From Billgrantia bachuensis (GTDB taxonomy: Bacteria; Pseudomonadota; Gammaproteobacteria; Pseudomonadales; Halomonadaceae), in contig NZ_JAAQTO010000028.1 in the NCBI RefSeq assembly GCF_011742165.1, positions 62,001 through 126,000 on the forward strand: a stretch of DNA of 64,000 bases. Direction: 5' to 3'. How positions within the stretch are numbered: position 1 is the stretch's first letter; every line of letters starts with the position of its first letter. The translations under genes and the position numbers were made by a program. The notes below the pieces were generated by a model. That model worked only from the letters and a program-made list of their open reading frames with translations, did not search any database and was not told the origin of the DNA. Shown in pieces: positions 1-9,840 of this stretch.

Positions 1-189
1 TCCAAGCGGAACCTGCTGTCAGCCCAGGTCTGGGTGACCGACATGGCGGAGTTCGGCCAGATGAATGAGGCCTGGGAGGCCTGGGTGGTACCGGGCCGCC
101 CGCCGGTGCGCGCCGCGCTCGAGGCCAAGCTGGCCAAGCCCGAATGGAAGGTCGAGATCATGGTAGTCGCGGCCCTGCCGGAGGCCTGA
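1..189 (+). CDS. RidA (YjgF/UK114) family protein, C-terminal part
   Basis: Only the last 62 codons are in the window; the frame is open from base 1 to TGA at 187-189. The segment RNLLSAQVWVTDMAEFGQMN, followed by EAWEAWVVPGRPPVRAALEA and KVEIMVVAAL, matches the C-terminal half of RidA-type enamine/imine deaminases. In those, the VxVxDxxxFxxMNxAW and PxRxxVE-like blocks build the trimer interface and active site. The usual PPxR...VE pattern is altered here to PPVRAALEA. RidA proteins hydrolyse reactive 2-aminoacrylate-type imines made by PLP enzymes. The next gene starts one base after the stop, so the two are surely co-transcribed. The family call is good; the Rid subgroup cannot be decided. 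Confidence 0.75.
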   Translation, partial: SKRNLLSAQVWVTDMAEFGQMNEAWEAWVVPGRPPVRAALEAKLAKPEWKVEIMVVAALPEA

Positions 190-190
190 G

Positions 191-1132
191 ATGCGAATCG
201 TCACAGCCGAGGAAGTGGCCGGCGCACTGCCCTGGCCGGCGCTGGTCGAACGCCTGGCGCTGACGTTCCGCGAGGGCGTGGAATCACCGCCGCGCCATCA
301 TCACGCCATGCATCGGCCGGATGGCGAGGCCACCATGCTGCTGATGCCGGCCTGGGAACGGGCCGGTTACATCGGCGTGAAGATGGTCAATGTCTTTCCC
401 CAGAACGCCGACCACGGCCTGCCGGCCATTGCCGGCGTCTACCTGCTCAGCGAGGGCGCCCATGGGCGCCCATTGGCTTGCCTCGATGGCAGCGAGCTGA
501 CCCGGCGCCGCACCGCGGCGGCCTCGGCCCTGGCGGCTCGCGAGCTGGCCCGGGAGGACGCCGAGAGCCTGTTGGTGGTTGGCACCGGCAAGCTGGCCCC
601 GATGGTGATCGAGGCCCACGCCGCGGTGCGTCCGGTCAAGCGTGTACGGATCTGGGGGCGGAACCCGGAGAAGGCGCGGCGCCTGGCTGCCGAATACGCC
701 GATCGTTTCGACTGCGAAGCGGTGGAAGATCTCGAAGCGGCCGTGCGCGAGGCCGATCTGATCAGCTGCGTGACGCTCTCCACCGAGCCGCTGGTTCGCG
801 GTGAATGGCTTGTGCCGGGTACCCATCTCGACCTGGTCGGGGCGTTTCGCCCGACCATGCGCGAAACCGACGCCGAGTGCCTGCGCCGCGGCGAGGTGTT
901 CGTCGATACCTATACCGGCGCCCAGGGTGAAGCGGGCGACATACTCCAGGCCATCGAGGAGGGGGCGTTCGCCCTCGACGACATCGCTGCCGAACTGAGC
1001 GAGCTGATGCGCGGCGACAAACCCGGTCGCAGCTCGGCCGAGGCCATCACCGTCTTCAAGTCGGTGGGTGCGTCGCTGGAGGACTTGGCGGCCGCCATCG
1101 AAGTCTGGGAGCAACTGGAGGGGTGTGCATGA
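191..1132 (+). CDS. Ornithine cyclodeaminase / mu-crystallin family protein
   Basis: 313 aa, a usual length for the family. The conserved basic pocket is visible: GVKMVN (62-67), then LDGSELTRRRTAA (98-110). The Rossmann fold with VVGTGKLA (129-136) is where NAD(P) would bind, followed by the IWGRNPEKA strand-helix. Members deaminate ornithine to proline, reduce cyclic imines such as pyrroline-2-carboxylate, or act on other amino acids, so the substrate cannot be read from sequence. It follows the RidA gene by one base and overlaps the deacetylase gene by 4 bp (ATGA), giving a tight operon. A Rid protein beside an imine-handling enzyme is chemically sensible. The family is certain; the reaction is open. 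Confidence 0.85.
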   Translation: MRIVTAEEVAGALPWPALVERLALTFREGVESPPRHHHAMHRPDGEATMLLMPAWERAGYIGVKMVNVFPQNADHGLPAIAGVYLLSEGAHGRPLACLDGSELTRRRTAAASALAARELAREDAESLLVVGTGKLAPMVIEAHAAVRPVKRVRIWGRNPEKARRLAAEYADRFDCEAVEDLEAAVREADLISCVTLSTEPLVRGEWLVPGTHLDLVGAFRPTMRETDAECLRRGEVFVDTYTGAQGEAGDILQAIEEGAFALDDIAAELSELMRGDKPGRSSAEAITVFKSVGASLEDLAAAIEVWEQLEGCA

Positions 1133-2247
1133 GGAATAGTGGCAGGACCGGCTTCTTCTGGCACGAGCGCTGCTTCTGGCACGACCCCGGAGCCATCGGA
1201 GTGTTCTCAGGGCCGGGAGAGTTCCTGCAGCCGCAACCCGCTTCGGAGAGCCCCGAGAGCAAGCGCCGGCTGAAGAACCTGCTCGAGGTCTCGGGGTTGA
1301 TCGACGAGCTCGACGTACGCAAGGCCCCGCCGGCCAGCCGCGAGGACCTGGCGCGCTTCCATACCGGCCGTTATCTCGACGAGCTGGAGGAAGGCGACAT
1401 GACCCGAGGCGGCGACGCCGGTGAATGCGCTCCCTATACGCCGGGCAGCCTGGCCGCAGCCCGCCAGTCGGCGGGGCTGGCGATTGCCGCGGTAGAGGCG
1501 GTAGCCAGCGGCGAGCTGGCCAACGCCTATGCCCTGTGCCGGCCGCCGGGGCATCATGCGGAGGCCGACCGCGGCCGCGGTTTCTGCCTGCTGGGCAACG
1601 TCCCGGTGGCGGTGATGCGCGCCCGGGCGAAGGGACAGGCCAAGCGCGTGGCGATACTCGACTGGGACGTGCACCACGGTAACGGCCAGCAGGCAGCGTT
1701 CTACGACGACCCCGACGTACTCACCGTGTCGATTCATCAGGCCGGCAACTATCCGCTGGACAGCGGCGATTTCGACGAACTGGGCGAGGGGGCGGGGTAT
1801 GGCGCCAACCTCAACCTTCCGCTGCCGCCTGGCAGCGGCATCGGCGCCTACCGCTATGCGATGCAGGAACTGGTACTGCCCGCCATCGGCGGCTTCGCCC
1901 CGGACCTGATCGTCGTGGCCAGCGGCTATGACGCTTGCGCCAAGGACCCGCTGGGCAAGATGATGCTCAACAGTGCCGCCTTCGCCGCCATGACCCAGCA
2001 GCTCAAGGCCCTGGCCGAGCGCATCAGCGGCGGCAAGCTGGTGATGATCCACGAAGGCGGCTACTCCGAAGGCTATGTACCGTTGTGCGGCCATGCAGTG
2101 ATCCAGGCGCTGTCGGGCAGCCGCACCGAGGTGCCCGATCCGCAGAACGACGAGATTGCCGCCTGGGCCTACCAGTCGCTGCAGCCCCATCAGCGCGCCT
2201 TGATCGACGGCTGGTGCGACGAGTGGCGGCGCATTGCACTCAAGTGA
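1129..2247 (+). CDS. Class II histone deacetylase / acetylpolyamine amidohydrolase family protein
   Basis: 372 aa from ATG 1129, which overlaps the upstream stop as ATGA and has GGAGG eight bases before it. A GTG six bases upstream is a poorer start. The zinc-amidohydrolase motifs are complete: RPPGHHA (138-144) with the catalytic His pair, DWDVHHGNG (178-186) with metal-binding Asp and His, then VVASGYDA and HEGGYS near the C-terminus. Bacterial members remove acyl groups from polyamines or other N-acylated amines rather than from histones. The operon context (RidA, cyclodeaminase family, aminotransferase) suggests catabolism of an N-acylated amino compound; that is inference. The family call is firm. 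Confidence 0.88.
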   Translation: MRNSGRTGFFWHERCFWHDPGAIGVFSGPGEFLQPQPASESPESKRRLKNLLEVSGLIDELDVRKAPPASREDLARFHTGRYLDELEEGDMTRGGDAGECAPYTPGSLAAARQSAGLAIAAVEAVASGELANAYALCRPPGHHAEADRGRGFCLLGNVPVAVMRARAKGQAKRVAILDWDVHHGNGQQAAFYDDPDVLTVSIHQAGNYPLDSGDFDELGEGAGYGANLNLPLPPGSGIGAYRYAMQELVLPAIGGFAPDLIVVASGYDACAKDPLGKMMLNSAAFAAMTQQLKALAERISGGKLVMIHEGGYSEGYVPLCGHAVIQALSGSRTEVPDPQNDEIAAWAYQSLQPHQRALIDGWCDEWRRIALK

Positions 2248-2262
2248 ACCGACGAGGACGAC

Positions 2263-3231
2263 ATGACACCGCTCTACGATAGGGATGGTTGGATATGGCT
2301 GGATGGCGAGTGGCTGCCATGGCGCGACGCTCAGGCCCACTTGCTGACCCACACCCTGCACTACGGCATGGGCTGCTTCGAGGGCGTGCGGGCCTATGCC
2401 GGGCCGCAGGGAACGCATCTGTTCCGTGTCGTCGAGCATACCCGGCGCCTACTCGACAGTGCCCACGCCCTGGACATGCCGGTCGCCTTCGGCGCAGCGG
2501 AATTGATCGAGGCTCAGCGTCAGTGCCTGGTGCGCAACGAACTGCGCAACGCCTATCTCAAGCCGACGATCTTCTTCGGTGCGGAAGGGCTGGGGCTGCG
2601 CGCCAAGGGTCTCACCGTGCACGTGATGATCGCTGCCTGGGACCTGGGCGATTACATTTCGGCCGAGGCCGCTTCACTGGGCCTGCGGGCGCTGACTTCC
2701 TCCTGGGCACGGCATCACGTCAACATCAGCCTGTGCCGCGCCAAGACCAACGGCCACTACGTCAACTCCATGCTGGCGCTCAACACCGCCGTGAAGGCGG
2801 GTTTCGACGAGACCATCATGCTCGACCCCGAGGGCTATGTGGCCGAGGCCTCCGCGGCCAATGTCTTCCTGCTGCGCGACGGCGTGCTGCATACTCCCGA
2901 GGTCACCTCCTGCCTGCAGGGCATCACCCGCGACAGCGTGATCCGCCTGGCGCGTGACGTGCTCGGTATCGAGGTGCGCGAGCGACGCATCACCCGCGAC
3001 GAGCTCTACATCGCCGACGAAGCCTTCGTCACCGGCACCGCCGCCGAGCTTCTGCCGCTACGCGAACTCGATGGACGCCACATCGGAGCCCGTGTCGGTG
3101 CGCCGCCCGCGGGACAGCCGATCGCCGAGGACTCCGTGACGGCCGAATTACAACGCCTTTATCATCGCCTTACGCGTGGAGAACCGAGCGGGAATTTGGC
3201 TGTTTTCCACGACTGGCTGACCCCGATCTAA
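2263..3231 (+). CDS. ilvE: Class IV aminotransferase, branched-chain amino acid aminotransferase type
   Basis: 322 aa. The PLP class IV fold is clear: HTLHYGMGCFEGVRAY (30-45), the Schiff-base lysine in CRAKTNGHYVNS (Lys161), and the phosphate-binding stretch GYVAEASAANVFLL followed by GVLHTPE. IlvE transfers the amino group between leucine, isoleucine or valine and 2-oxoglutarate in the cytoplasm. It lies 15 bases after the deacetylase gene with GAGGA before the ATG, so it is probably the last gene of the same operon. The residues around the lysine (KTNGHY rather than the common KxGGNY) and the catabolic neighbours leave room for another amino donor. The class is certain; the ilvE symbol is likely but not proved. 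Confidence 0.75.
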   Translation: MTPLYDRDGWIWLDGEWLPWRDAQAHLLTHTLHYGMGCFEGVRAYAGPQGTHLFRVVEHTRRLLDSAHALDMPVAFGAAELIEAQRQCLVRNELRNAYLKPTIFFGAEGLGLRAKGLTVHVMIAAWDLGDYISAEAASLGLRALTSSWARHHVNISLCRAKTNGHYVNSMLALNTAVKAGFDETIMLDPEGYVAEASAANVFLLRDGVLHTPEVTSCLQGITRDSVIRLARDVLGIEVRERRITRDELYIADEAFVTGTAAELLPLRELDGRHIGARVGAPPAGQPIAEDSVTAELQRLYHRLTRGEPSGNLAVFHDWLTPI

Positions 3232-3272
3232 GCCGTTCGCCTGAGTGTGCTCCATACTTCGAGACGCGCAAG

Positions 3273-3297
3273 GCCATATTTAGACTGCTAATATGGC
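3273..3297. promoter_or_regulatory. Perfect 8-bp inverted repeat between ilvE and the DUF4105 gene
   Basis: GCCATATT, a nine-base spacer, then AATATGGC. It lies 26 bases upstream of the next start codon and no T-run follows, so an operator or a hairpin in the leader is more likely than a terminator. It is an AT-rich patch in GC-rich DNA. No factor can be named. Confidence 0.35.
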
Positions 3298-3322
3298 GGC
3301 ACTTCGAAGATAGTGGGGCGTA

Positions 3323-4354
3323 ATGACTCAAGCGATCGTAGGTTTTTTGGTTAGTGCTCTGTTGGCCGTGGTCATGGCGTGGGGAGCTGCCGCGCTGTGG
3401 TTTCGCCTGCCGGGGTCACGAACACGGCGACGCTTGGCCGTGGTCGGCTGGGGAGTGGTGGCCCTGGTGCTGTTACTGCTGGGCATGCGTGGACAGTGGC
3501 TGGCGAACGTGGCCCAGCTGTTGCTGCTGACAGCGCTGTTCGTCTGGTGGTTTCGGCTGCAGCCGACCCATGACCGGCCCTGGTCCGACGACGTGACCTA
3601 CCTGGCCACCGGCGAGGTGAGGGACGACCGGTTGACGCTTCATCATGTGCGCGACTTCGACTGGCGGACCCGCGACGAGGCTTTGGTGCACTGGGAAGAG
3701 CGAAGCTATGATCTCGACCGGCTCAATTCGGTCGACATGATCGTCTCTAGCTGGGGGCGGCCGGGAGTCGCCCACGTGATGATCTCGTTCGGCTTCGAAG
3801 GTGAGAGGTTCGTGCTCTTCTCGGTGGAGGTGCGGCGCCTCAAGGGTGCGCGTTTCTCCGAGATCGGCGGTTTCTTCCGCCAGTACGAGCTTGCCATCGT
3901 GGCCGCCGACGAGCGCGATGCGGTGGGCCTGCGTGCCGAGGTGCGGGGTGAGCGGGTTTCGCTGTTTCGGCTGCGCATGCCGCAGAGCGCCATGCGTTCG
4001 CTGCTGCTGGCCTATGTCGAGGAAGCCAATGCACTGGCCGAGTCGCCACGCTTCTACAACACCATTACTGCCAACTGCACCACGCTGATTTTTGCCATGG
4101 CGCGCGGCATCGGGGCACGCCTGCCTTTCGACTATCGCCTGCTGGTGACCGACAGGCTGCCGGGCTATGCCTTCAAGGTCGGTGGGCTATGGCCTGGCTA
4201 TACGTTACCCGAACTGGAAGAGTGCGGCAGAATCGACGAGCAGGCTCGTCGGGCGCATCGCGCTGCCGATTTCTCGCAGCGCATCCGCCAGGAGGTGCCC
4301 GGCTGGGAGTCATTGGACCGAGAGTCGCTGGAAGGAAAAGGTAGCGGGAAATAA
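3323..4354 (+). CDS. DUF4105 (Lnb N-terminal-like) membrane protein
   Basis: 343 aa. Three hydrophobic segments at about residues 4-26, 38-55 and 60-76 anchor the N-terminus. A soluble domain follows, with the DUF4105 pattern: RSYDLDRLNSVDMIVSSWG, HVMISFGF, SVEVRR near FSEIGGFFRQYEL, and the FYNTITANCTT cysteine motif. The domain probably lies on the outer face of the inner membrane and resembles a papain-like protease fold, but no enzymatic activity is established for bacterial members of this type. It is flanked by an inverted repeat upstream and a strong hairpin downstream, so it is likely a single-gene unit. The domain call is good; the function is unknown. Confidence 0.75.
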   Translation: MTQAIVGFLVSALLAVVMAWGAAALWFRLPGSRTRRRLAVVGWGVVALVLLLLGMRGQWLANVAQLLLLTALFVWWFRLQPTHDRPWSDDVTYLATGEVRDDRLTLHHVRDFDWRTRDEALVHWEERSYDLDRLNSVDMIVSSWGRPGVAHVMISFGFEGERFVLFSVEVRRLKGARFSEIGGFFRQYELAIVAADERDAVGLRAEVRGERVSLFRLRMPQSAMRSLLLAYVEEANALAESPRFYNTITANCTTLIFAMARGIGARLPFDYRLLVTDRLPGYAFKVGGLWPGYTLPELEECGRIDEQARRAHRAADFSQRIRQEVPGWESLDRESLEGKGSGK

Positions 4355-4357
4355 AGA

Positions 4358-4385
4358 GCGCCACGGGCCTGAGGCCACGTGGCGC
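4358..4385 (+). terminator. Strong hairpin after the DUF4105 gene
   Basis: GCGCCACG and GGCC pair with GGCC and CGTGGCGC around a TGA-type loop, with one bulged base. It begins four bases after the stop codon. There is no T-run, so it may act as an RNA 3'-end stabiliser or a weak terminator. From here to 4573 I see nothing else. Confidence 0.45.
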
Positions 4386-4573
4386 ATGTCTCCCTGGGCA
4401 TGGTCCTTCATGCCGACATTCCTGCACCGGCTTCCTGCCCGGTCGCATCCGTGTCGCAGCTCGACAGTATCCCTTGTCTTTTGCCCTGGCGGGGCACGAA
4501 CCTTTATCCCATCAACAGGTGACATTGCCGTGACGGCAGGGTGAAAAACGGTCGGATAAAGGCAATTCCAAGA

Positions 4574-5308
4574 TTAGTCGTCCTTCACTGACTCTTCCAG
4601 TGAGCGAAGCAGGCCGCGCAGCAGCGAGATCTCCTTGCGGCTGGGTCGTGCCCGCGCGAACAGCGCCTGCAGCTGGACTTCGGTGCGAGCGTGGGGCTGG
4701 GTCAGAAAGCCGCTGGCCTGCATGACGCGGCCCAGGTGCTCGTGAAAATGAGTGAGCTGCTCGCGGGTTGGCTGACGCTCCTCGGCGGGGCGAGGTTGGC
4801 GATACTGGCTATCTGGCCGCTGGCGCCACGCCTTGAACGTCTCGTAGGCCAGCACCTGGACTGCCTGGGAAAGATTGAGAATGCCGTAGTCGGGGTTGGC
4901 CGGAATGCTGACCTGATGGCTACAGCAGCGGATCTCGTCATTGGTCAGCCCGAAGCGCTCGCGGCCGAACACCAGCGCCACCGGATCGGTCGCGGCATGG
5001 GCGACCAGCTCTTGTGCCATCGCCTCTGGCTCGTCGAAGTGGGGCAGGGGCAGGCTGCGCAGACGGGCGCTGGCGCCCACTACCTGCACGCAGTCGGATA
5101 CCGCCTCCTCGAGCGTTTGGACGACACGAGCCCCGTCGACCACGTCTTCGGCGCCGGCAGCCAGGCGTGAGGCCTCGCTATCGGGGAAGCAGCGGGGGCT
5201 GACCAGCACCAGGTCGGTCAGGCCCATGGTCTTCATGGCCCGTGCCGAGGCACCGATGTTGCCGGGATGGTAGGTCTGGACGAGAACGATGCGAATATTG
5301 GTGAGCAT
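4574..5308 (-). CDS. trmJ: tRNA (cytidine/uridine-2'-O-)-methyltransferase TrmJ
   Basis: 244 aa from the ATG at 5308, which gives the family's usual N-terminus (MLTNIRIVLVQTYHPGNIG); an in-frame upstream ATG at 5365 would add 19 unlikely residues. TrmJ is a SPOUT-class knotted methyltransferase that puts a 2'-O-methyl group on residue 32 of several tRNAs using S-adenosylmethionine. Visible SPOUT motifs are HPGNIGASARAMK near the start, ALVFGRERFGLTNDE, and IPANPDYGILNLSQAVQVLAYE, which makes the knot. The C-terminal third carries the TrmJ-specific extension that helps dimerise and bind tRNA. It is read toward the DUF4105 gene with no partner gene. Confidence 0.92.
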   Translation of the reverse strand: MLTNIRIVLVQTYHPGNIGASARAMKTMGLTDLVLVSPRCFPDSEASRLAAGAEDVVDGARVVQTLEEAVSDCVQVVGASARLRSLPLPHFDEPEAMAQELVAHAATDPVALVFGRERFGLTNDEIRCCSHQVSIPANPDYGILNLSQAVQVLAYETFKAWRQRPDSQYRQPRPAEERQPTREQLTHFHEHLGRVMQASGFLTQPHARTEVQLQALFARARPSRKEISLLRGLLRSLEESVKDD

Positions 5309-5410
5309 GTAAGCAAGACGGAAGAGTAAAGAAGGAAGACTGACGCTTCGCGCCATGACGAACACATTCTACACGGCCTTGGATTCTTCCTCCTGCCTAA
5401 GCTGCCGGGC

Positions 5411-5444
5411 AAACAAAACCCCCGCCGGCTTCCCGACGGGGGTT
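5411..5444 (-). terminator. Rho-independent terminator of groESL
   Basis: Read on the minus strand, a 12-base arm (AACCCCCGTCGG) and its partner form a stem around a GAAG loop with one internal mismatch, followed by TTTTGTTT. It sits 36 bases after the groEL stop. Confidence 0.85.
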
Positions 5445-5479
5445 GGATCAGGCGGATGCCTGGGGTTGGTCAGGGGCGA

Positions 5480-7129
<1,650 letters not shown>

Positions 7130-7182
7130 TTACTTCCTGTCAGTTCGTGAACGTCTTATGGGAACGGAGTAGTTGCGTTGGC

Positions 7183-7476
7183 TTAGCCTTCGACCACGGC
7201 GAGGATATCGGACTCGCTCATGATCAGGACTTCCTCGCCATCGATCTTCTGCTTCTCGACGCCAAAGCCTTCCTTGAAAATCACGGTGTCGCCGACCTTG
7301 ACGTCCAGCGGGCGAACGTCACCGTTGTCGAGAATCCGGCCGTTACCGACGGCGAGCACTTCGCCACGAGTCGGCTTTTCCTGGGCATTGCCCGGAAGCA
7401 CGATGCCGCCAGCGGTTTTTTGCTCTTCTTCAACGCGACGGACGACGACGCGATCGTGCAAGGGACGGATGTTCAT
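7183..7476 (-). CDS. groES: Co-chaperonin GroES, 10 kDa
   Basis: 97 aa. GroES caps the GroEL ring as a heptamer. The sequence has the canonical [14 protein letters not shown] start, the mobile loop [20 protein letters not shown] that contacts GroEL, and the [13 protein letters not shown] strand pair. GGAG lies 11 bases before the ATG. It is the first gene of the groES-groEL operon and is preceded by a heat-shock promoter. fxsA lies upstream on the same strand, as in other gammaproteobacteria. Confidence 0.98.
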   Translation of the reverse strand: MNIRPLHDRVVVRRVEEEQKTAGGIVLPGNAQEKPTRGEVLAVGNGRILDNGDVRPLDVKVGDTVIFKEGFGVEKQKIDGEEVLIMSESDILAVVEG

Positions 7477-7625
7477 TGCTCACGTTCTCCTGATGGTCAG
7501 TTGTGCCATGGCAAGCATGGCGGTTCATCAATTCCTCCCGGTCGAACCGGAAGTGGAGGGCGAGGACGCCTTCCTTGTTGAAGATGCCGAGTTCCACTCG
7601 GCACCGTAGCCTTGTGCTGACCGAG

Positions 7626-7653
7626 AAATGGGGCCGGGCAAATCCCTTTCAAG
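7626..7653 (-). promoter_or_regulatory. Sigma32 (RpoH) heat-shock promoter of groESL
   Basis: On the minus strand, CTTGAAA (7647-7653) and CCCCATTT (7626-7633) are separated by 13 bases. This matches the known RpoH consensus (CTTGAAA, 11-16 bases, CCCCATNT) at every defined base. It leaves a leader of about 140 bases before groES. Confidence 0.88.
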
Positions 7654-7698
7654 GGCCAGCGGTAAAAATTTTTTGCCTGGGTGTTTCACTGGTTCGGG

Positions 7699-8217
7699 CT
7701 AGCGGCGTGGCTCGTTGCGACTAATGAAATCGCCTTCCAGAGGCTGACCGTCGCTGCCACTCGGTTGTTCTTCATCGGCACTGCGCTCATGTGCATCGCT
7801 CTCGGGGCGGTGCCAATCGCCGCTGCGTCCCGGGTTGCCTCGTGACCCGCGATGGGCCACGCCAAGCAGTCGTAAGTTGAGCAGTGCCAGCAGGCGTGCA
7901 AGCAAACGACGTGCGCCGGGCAAGACGCAGAGCAGGCCGAGTGCATCGGATAGGAAGCCGGGGGCGAGCAGCAGGGCGCCGCCGAAGATCAGTGCCGCTC
8001 CCGTCAGCAGTTCGCTCGAGGGCAGCTCGCCTTGCGCCATGCGTTGGCGAGCGCGGGCGAGAGTGGCGGTGCCCTGTTTTCGAATCAGATAGAGCCCGAT
8101 GAAGCCGGTGGCGAGAACCAGCGCCAGGGTGGGCAAGAGACCGATGCGGCTGCCAACGGAAAACAGCACGATGAAGTCGAGCAGGGTGAAAAGCGTAAAG
8201 AAGATCAGTAACGGCAT
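7699..8217 (-). CDS. fxsA: FxsA family membrane protein
   Basis: 172 aa from the ATG at 8217, with CCGGAGACG just upstream. The open frame extends further 5' but without a good start. FxsA is an inner-membrane protein first known for suppressing F exclusion of phage T7. Typical family features are the N-terminal MPLLIFFTLFTLLDFIVLF membrane segment, a second segment near LLPTLALVLATGFIGLYLIR, a conserved GQA/RMAQGE block, and the LLTGAALIFGGALLLAPGFL segment. The C-terminal 50 residues are hydrophilic, arginine- and glutamate-rich and poorly conserved. Position upstream of groES is the usual synteny. Confidence 0.88.
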   Translation of the reverse strand: MPLLIFFTLFTLLDFIVLFSVGSRIGLLPTLALVLATGFIGLYLIRKQGTATLARARQRMAQGELPSSELLTGAALIFGGALLLAPGFLSDALGLLCVLPGARRLLARLLALLNLRLLGVAHRGSRGNPGRSGDWHRPESDAHERSADEEQPSGSDGQPLEGDFISRNEPRR

Positions 8218-8464
8218 GTCGTCTCCGGGGGTGGCGTTCTGCTGATCATGGGGGCGATCGGCGCAAATACAAGCGTATTGGTCCACTGGCGTGAGTTCAT
8301 GATATTCTTGTGTTGCAGTGCACAAAAACGGTTCCGCCCTCAAGTCGACTGAGCTTTCTGCCGAAAAGACAGCATGGCGAGAAGAATATGAGACAGCGGG
8401 ACGGATGCCTTTGCTCCTGAATCGACGGGCATCGAACCGGCTCACTACTTACAGGGGACAGCGA

Positions 8465-9226
8465 ATGAAACTGGACAAGACCGTGATCGGCATTACCGGC
8501 GGCGCCAGGGGCCTTGGTTTCGCCATGGCGCGTCGCCTGGGTCGGCAAGGCGCCATAATGGCGCTGCTGGACATGGACAGCGACGCTCTGGACAAGGCCG
8601 TATCCACGCTGCATGCAGAAGGCATCGAGGCGGGGGCCTTTCGCGTCAACGTAGCGGACGAGGCATCGGTCAAGCAGGCTTTCGGCGACGTGGCGGCCAC
8701 CCTGGGTCCTGTCGGCGGCCTAGTCAATAATGCCGGTATCCTGCGTGATGCGCTGCTGGTCAAGGCGAAGGATGGCAAGGTCGAGAAGACCATGTCGCTG
8801 GAGCAGTGGCAGTCCGTCATCGACGTCAACCTCACCGGCGTGTTCCTGTGCGGTCGTGAGGCCGCCAGCCAGATGATCGAGGCTGGGCATGACGGGGTGA
8901 TCGTCAATATTTCCAGCATCTCGCGGGCCGGCAACATGGGCCAGAGCAACTACGCGGCCGCCAAGGCTGCCGTGGTGGCGTTGACCACCACTTGGGCCAG
9001 GGAGCTGGCGCGCTACGGGATTCGCGTGGGTGCGGTGGCCCCGGGTTTCATCGAAACCGACATGACCGCCTCGATGCGTGACGACATGCTCGAGAAGCTG
9101 ACTGCCGGCGTGCCGCTCAGGCGGCTCGGCGATCCCGACCATATCGCCCAGAGCGTGGCGTTCATCATCGAGAACGACTATTTCACCGGCCGGGTGATCG
9201 AGTGCGACGGCGGTCTGCGTATATAA
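8465..9226 (+). CDS. SDR family NAD(P)-dependent oxidoreductase
   Basis: 253 aa from ATG 8465 with GGGGACAG upstream; the same frame runs open 49 codons further 5' but without a ribosome site. It is a classical short-chain dehydrogenase: [10 protein letters not shown] nucleotide-binding turn near residue 11, NNAG at about 87, catalytic Ser in NISSIS, and the YAAAK dyad, then [10 protein letters not shown]. The layout resembles FabG-like 3-oxoacyl-ACP reductases, with an insertion ([18 protein letters not shown]) after NNAG. The substrate cannot be told. It is divergent from fxsA and followed by a strong terminator, so it is probably transcribed alone. Confidence 0.85.
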   Translation: MKLDKTVIGITGGARGLGFAMARRLGRQGAIMALLDMDSDALDKAVSTLHAEGIEAGAFRVNVADEASVKQAFGDVAATLGPVGGLVNNAGILRDALLVKAKDGKVEKTMSLEQWQSVIDVNLTGVFLCGREAASQMIEAGHDGVIVNISSISRAGNMGQSNYAAAKAAVVALTTTWARELARYGIRVGAVAPGFIETDMTASMRDDMLEKLTAGVPLRRLGDPDHIAQSVAFIIENDYFTGRVIECDGGLRI

Positions 9227-9269
9227 CGGCGGTTTGCGTAGTATGAGGGAACCCCTGCCCATAACGGCA

Positions 9270-9303
9270 GCGAGGCCGGCTATCGCCGGCCTCGCTTCGT
9301 TTC
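9270..9303 (+). terminator. Rho-independent terminator after the SDR gene
   Basis: A perfect 11-bp stem (GCGAGGCCGGC, loop TATC, GCCGGCCTCGC) is followed by TTCGTTTC. It may also serve the converging ComEA-like gene, although the minus-strand side lacks a T-run. Confidence 0.8.
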
Positions 9304-9324
9304 AGCCAAGGCTGGATCCTGGTT

Positions 9325-9591
9325 TTAGAAGGCCACTTGGTCGCGGAAACCATCCACGGTGGCCGATCCGATACCGCTGACCCGGGTCAGGTCATCGGCG
9401 CTTTCGAAGTTTCCGTTGGCTTCGCGATCCTCGATGATCGCCTGAGCACGGCTCGGCCCGACGCCCGGAAGCTCGGCGAGCAGCTCTGCATCGGCCGTGT
9501 TTACGTTGATCGGCGCCACGTCCTGGGCCATGGCCAGTGAGGCAAAGCTCAGCGTCAGTGCCAACAAGGCAGCTTGAATGACTCCCTTCAT
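9325..9591 (-). CDS. ComEA-like helix-hairpin-helix DNA-binding protein
   Basis: 88 aa. A signal peptide (MKGVIQAALLALTLSFASLAMA, cleavage after about residue 22) is followed by INVNTADAELLAELPGVGPSRAQAI and LTRVSGIGSATVD, the tandem helix-hairpin-helix pair of ComEA. In competent bacteria, periplasmic ComEA binds incoming double-stranded DNA. Short stand-alone ComEA proteins like this are common in gammaproteobacteria. No other competence gene is nearby, so a role in uptake is plausible but not shown. Confidence 0.87.
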   Translation of the reverse strand: MKGVIQAALLALTLSFASLAMAQDVAPINVNTADAELLAELPGVGPSRAQAIIEDREANGNFESADDLTRVSGIGSATVDGFRDQVAF

Positions 9592-9631
9592 CTTTATTTT
9601 CCTCTTTCTGAAGTTTTCAACTTGGAGCGTT

Positions 9632-9651
9632 CGAGACCCGGTTAGGTCTCG
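9632..9651. other. Perfect 7-bp hairpin in the ComEA upstream region
   Basis: CGAGACC and GGTCTCG flank a six-base loop, 41 bases upstream of the ComEA-like start. It could be a leader hairpin or an operator. The rest of 9592-9840 holds only this and the hairpin at 9803. Confidence 0.3.
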
Positions 9652-9802
9652 CCCTTCAAGCTAAACGAGCCAGGCGGGGAAAAAGATAGGCATATCGCCA
9701 TTTGCTACGTAAGAAAAAGCCGATAGTGTTTGGGCGAAATTGGCCAATGCCTCTGTGAGACTTCTGACAAGAAGGCGGAGGAATGGGTGCTGTAAGCGTC
9801 CC

Positions 9803-9825
9803 CGCCCGATGCCGAAGCTCGGGCG
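9803..9825 (-). terminator. Hairpin downstream of phhB
   Basis: CGCCCGA and TCGGGCG pair around a nine-base loop, 16 bases beyond the phhB stop on the minus strand. No T-run follows, so termination is only possible. Confidence 0.4.
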
Positions 9826-9840
9826 AGGTGAGAGGACTGA

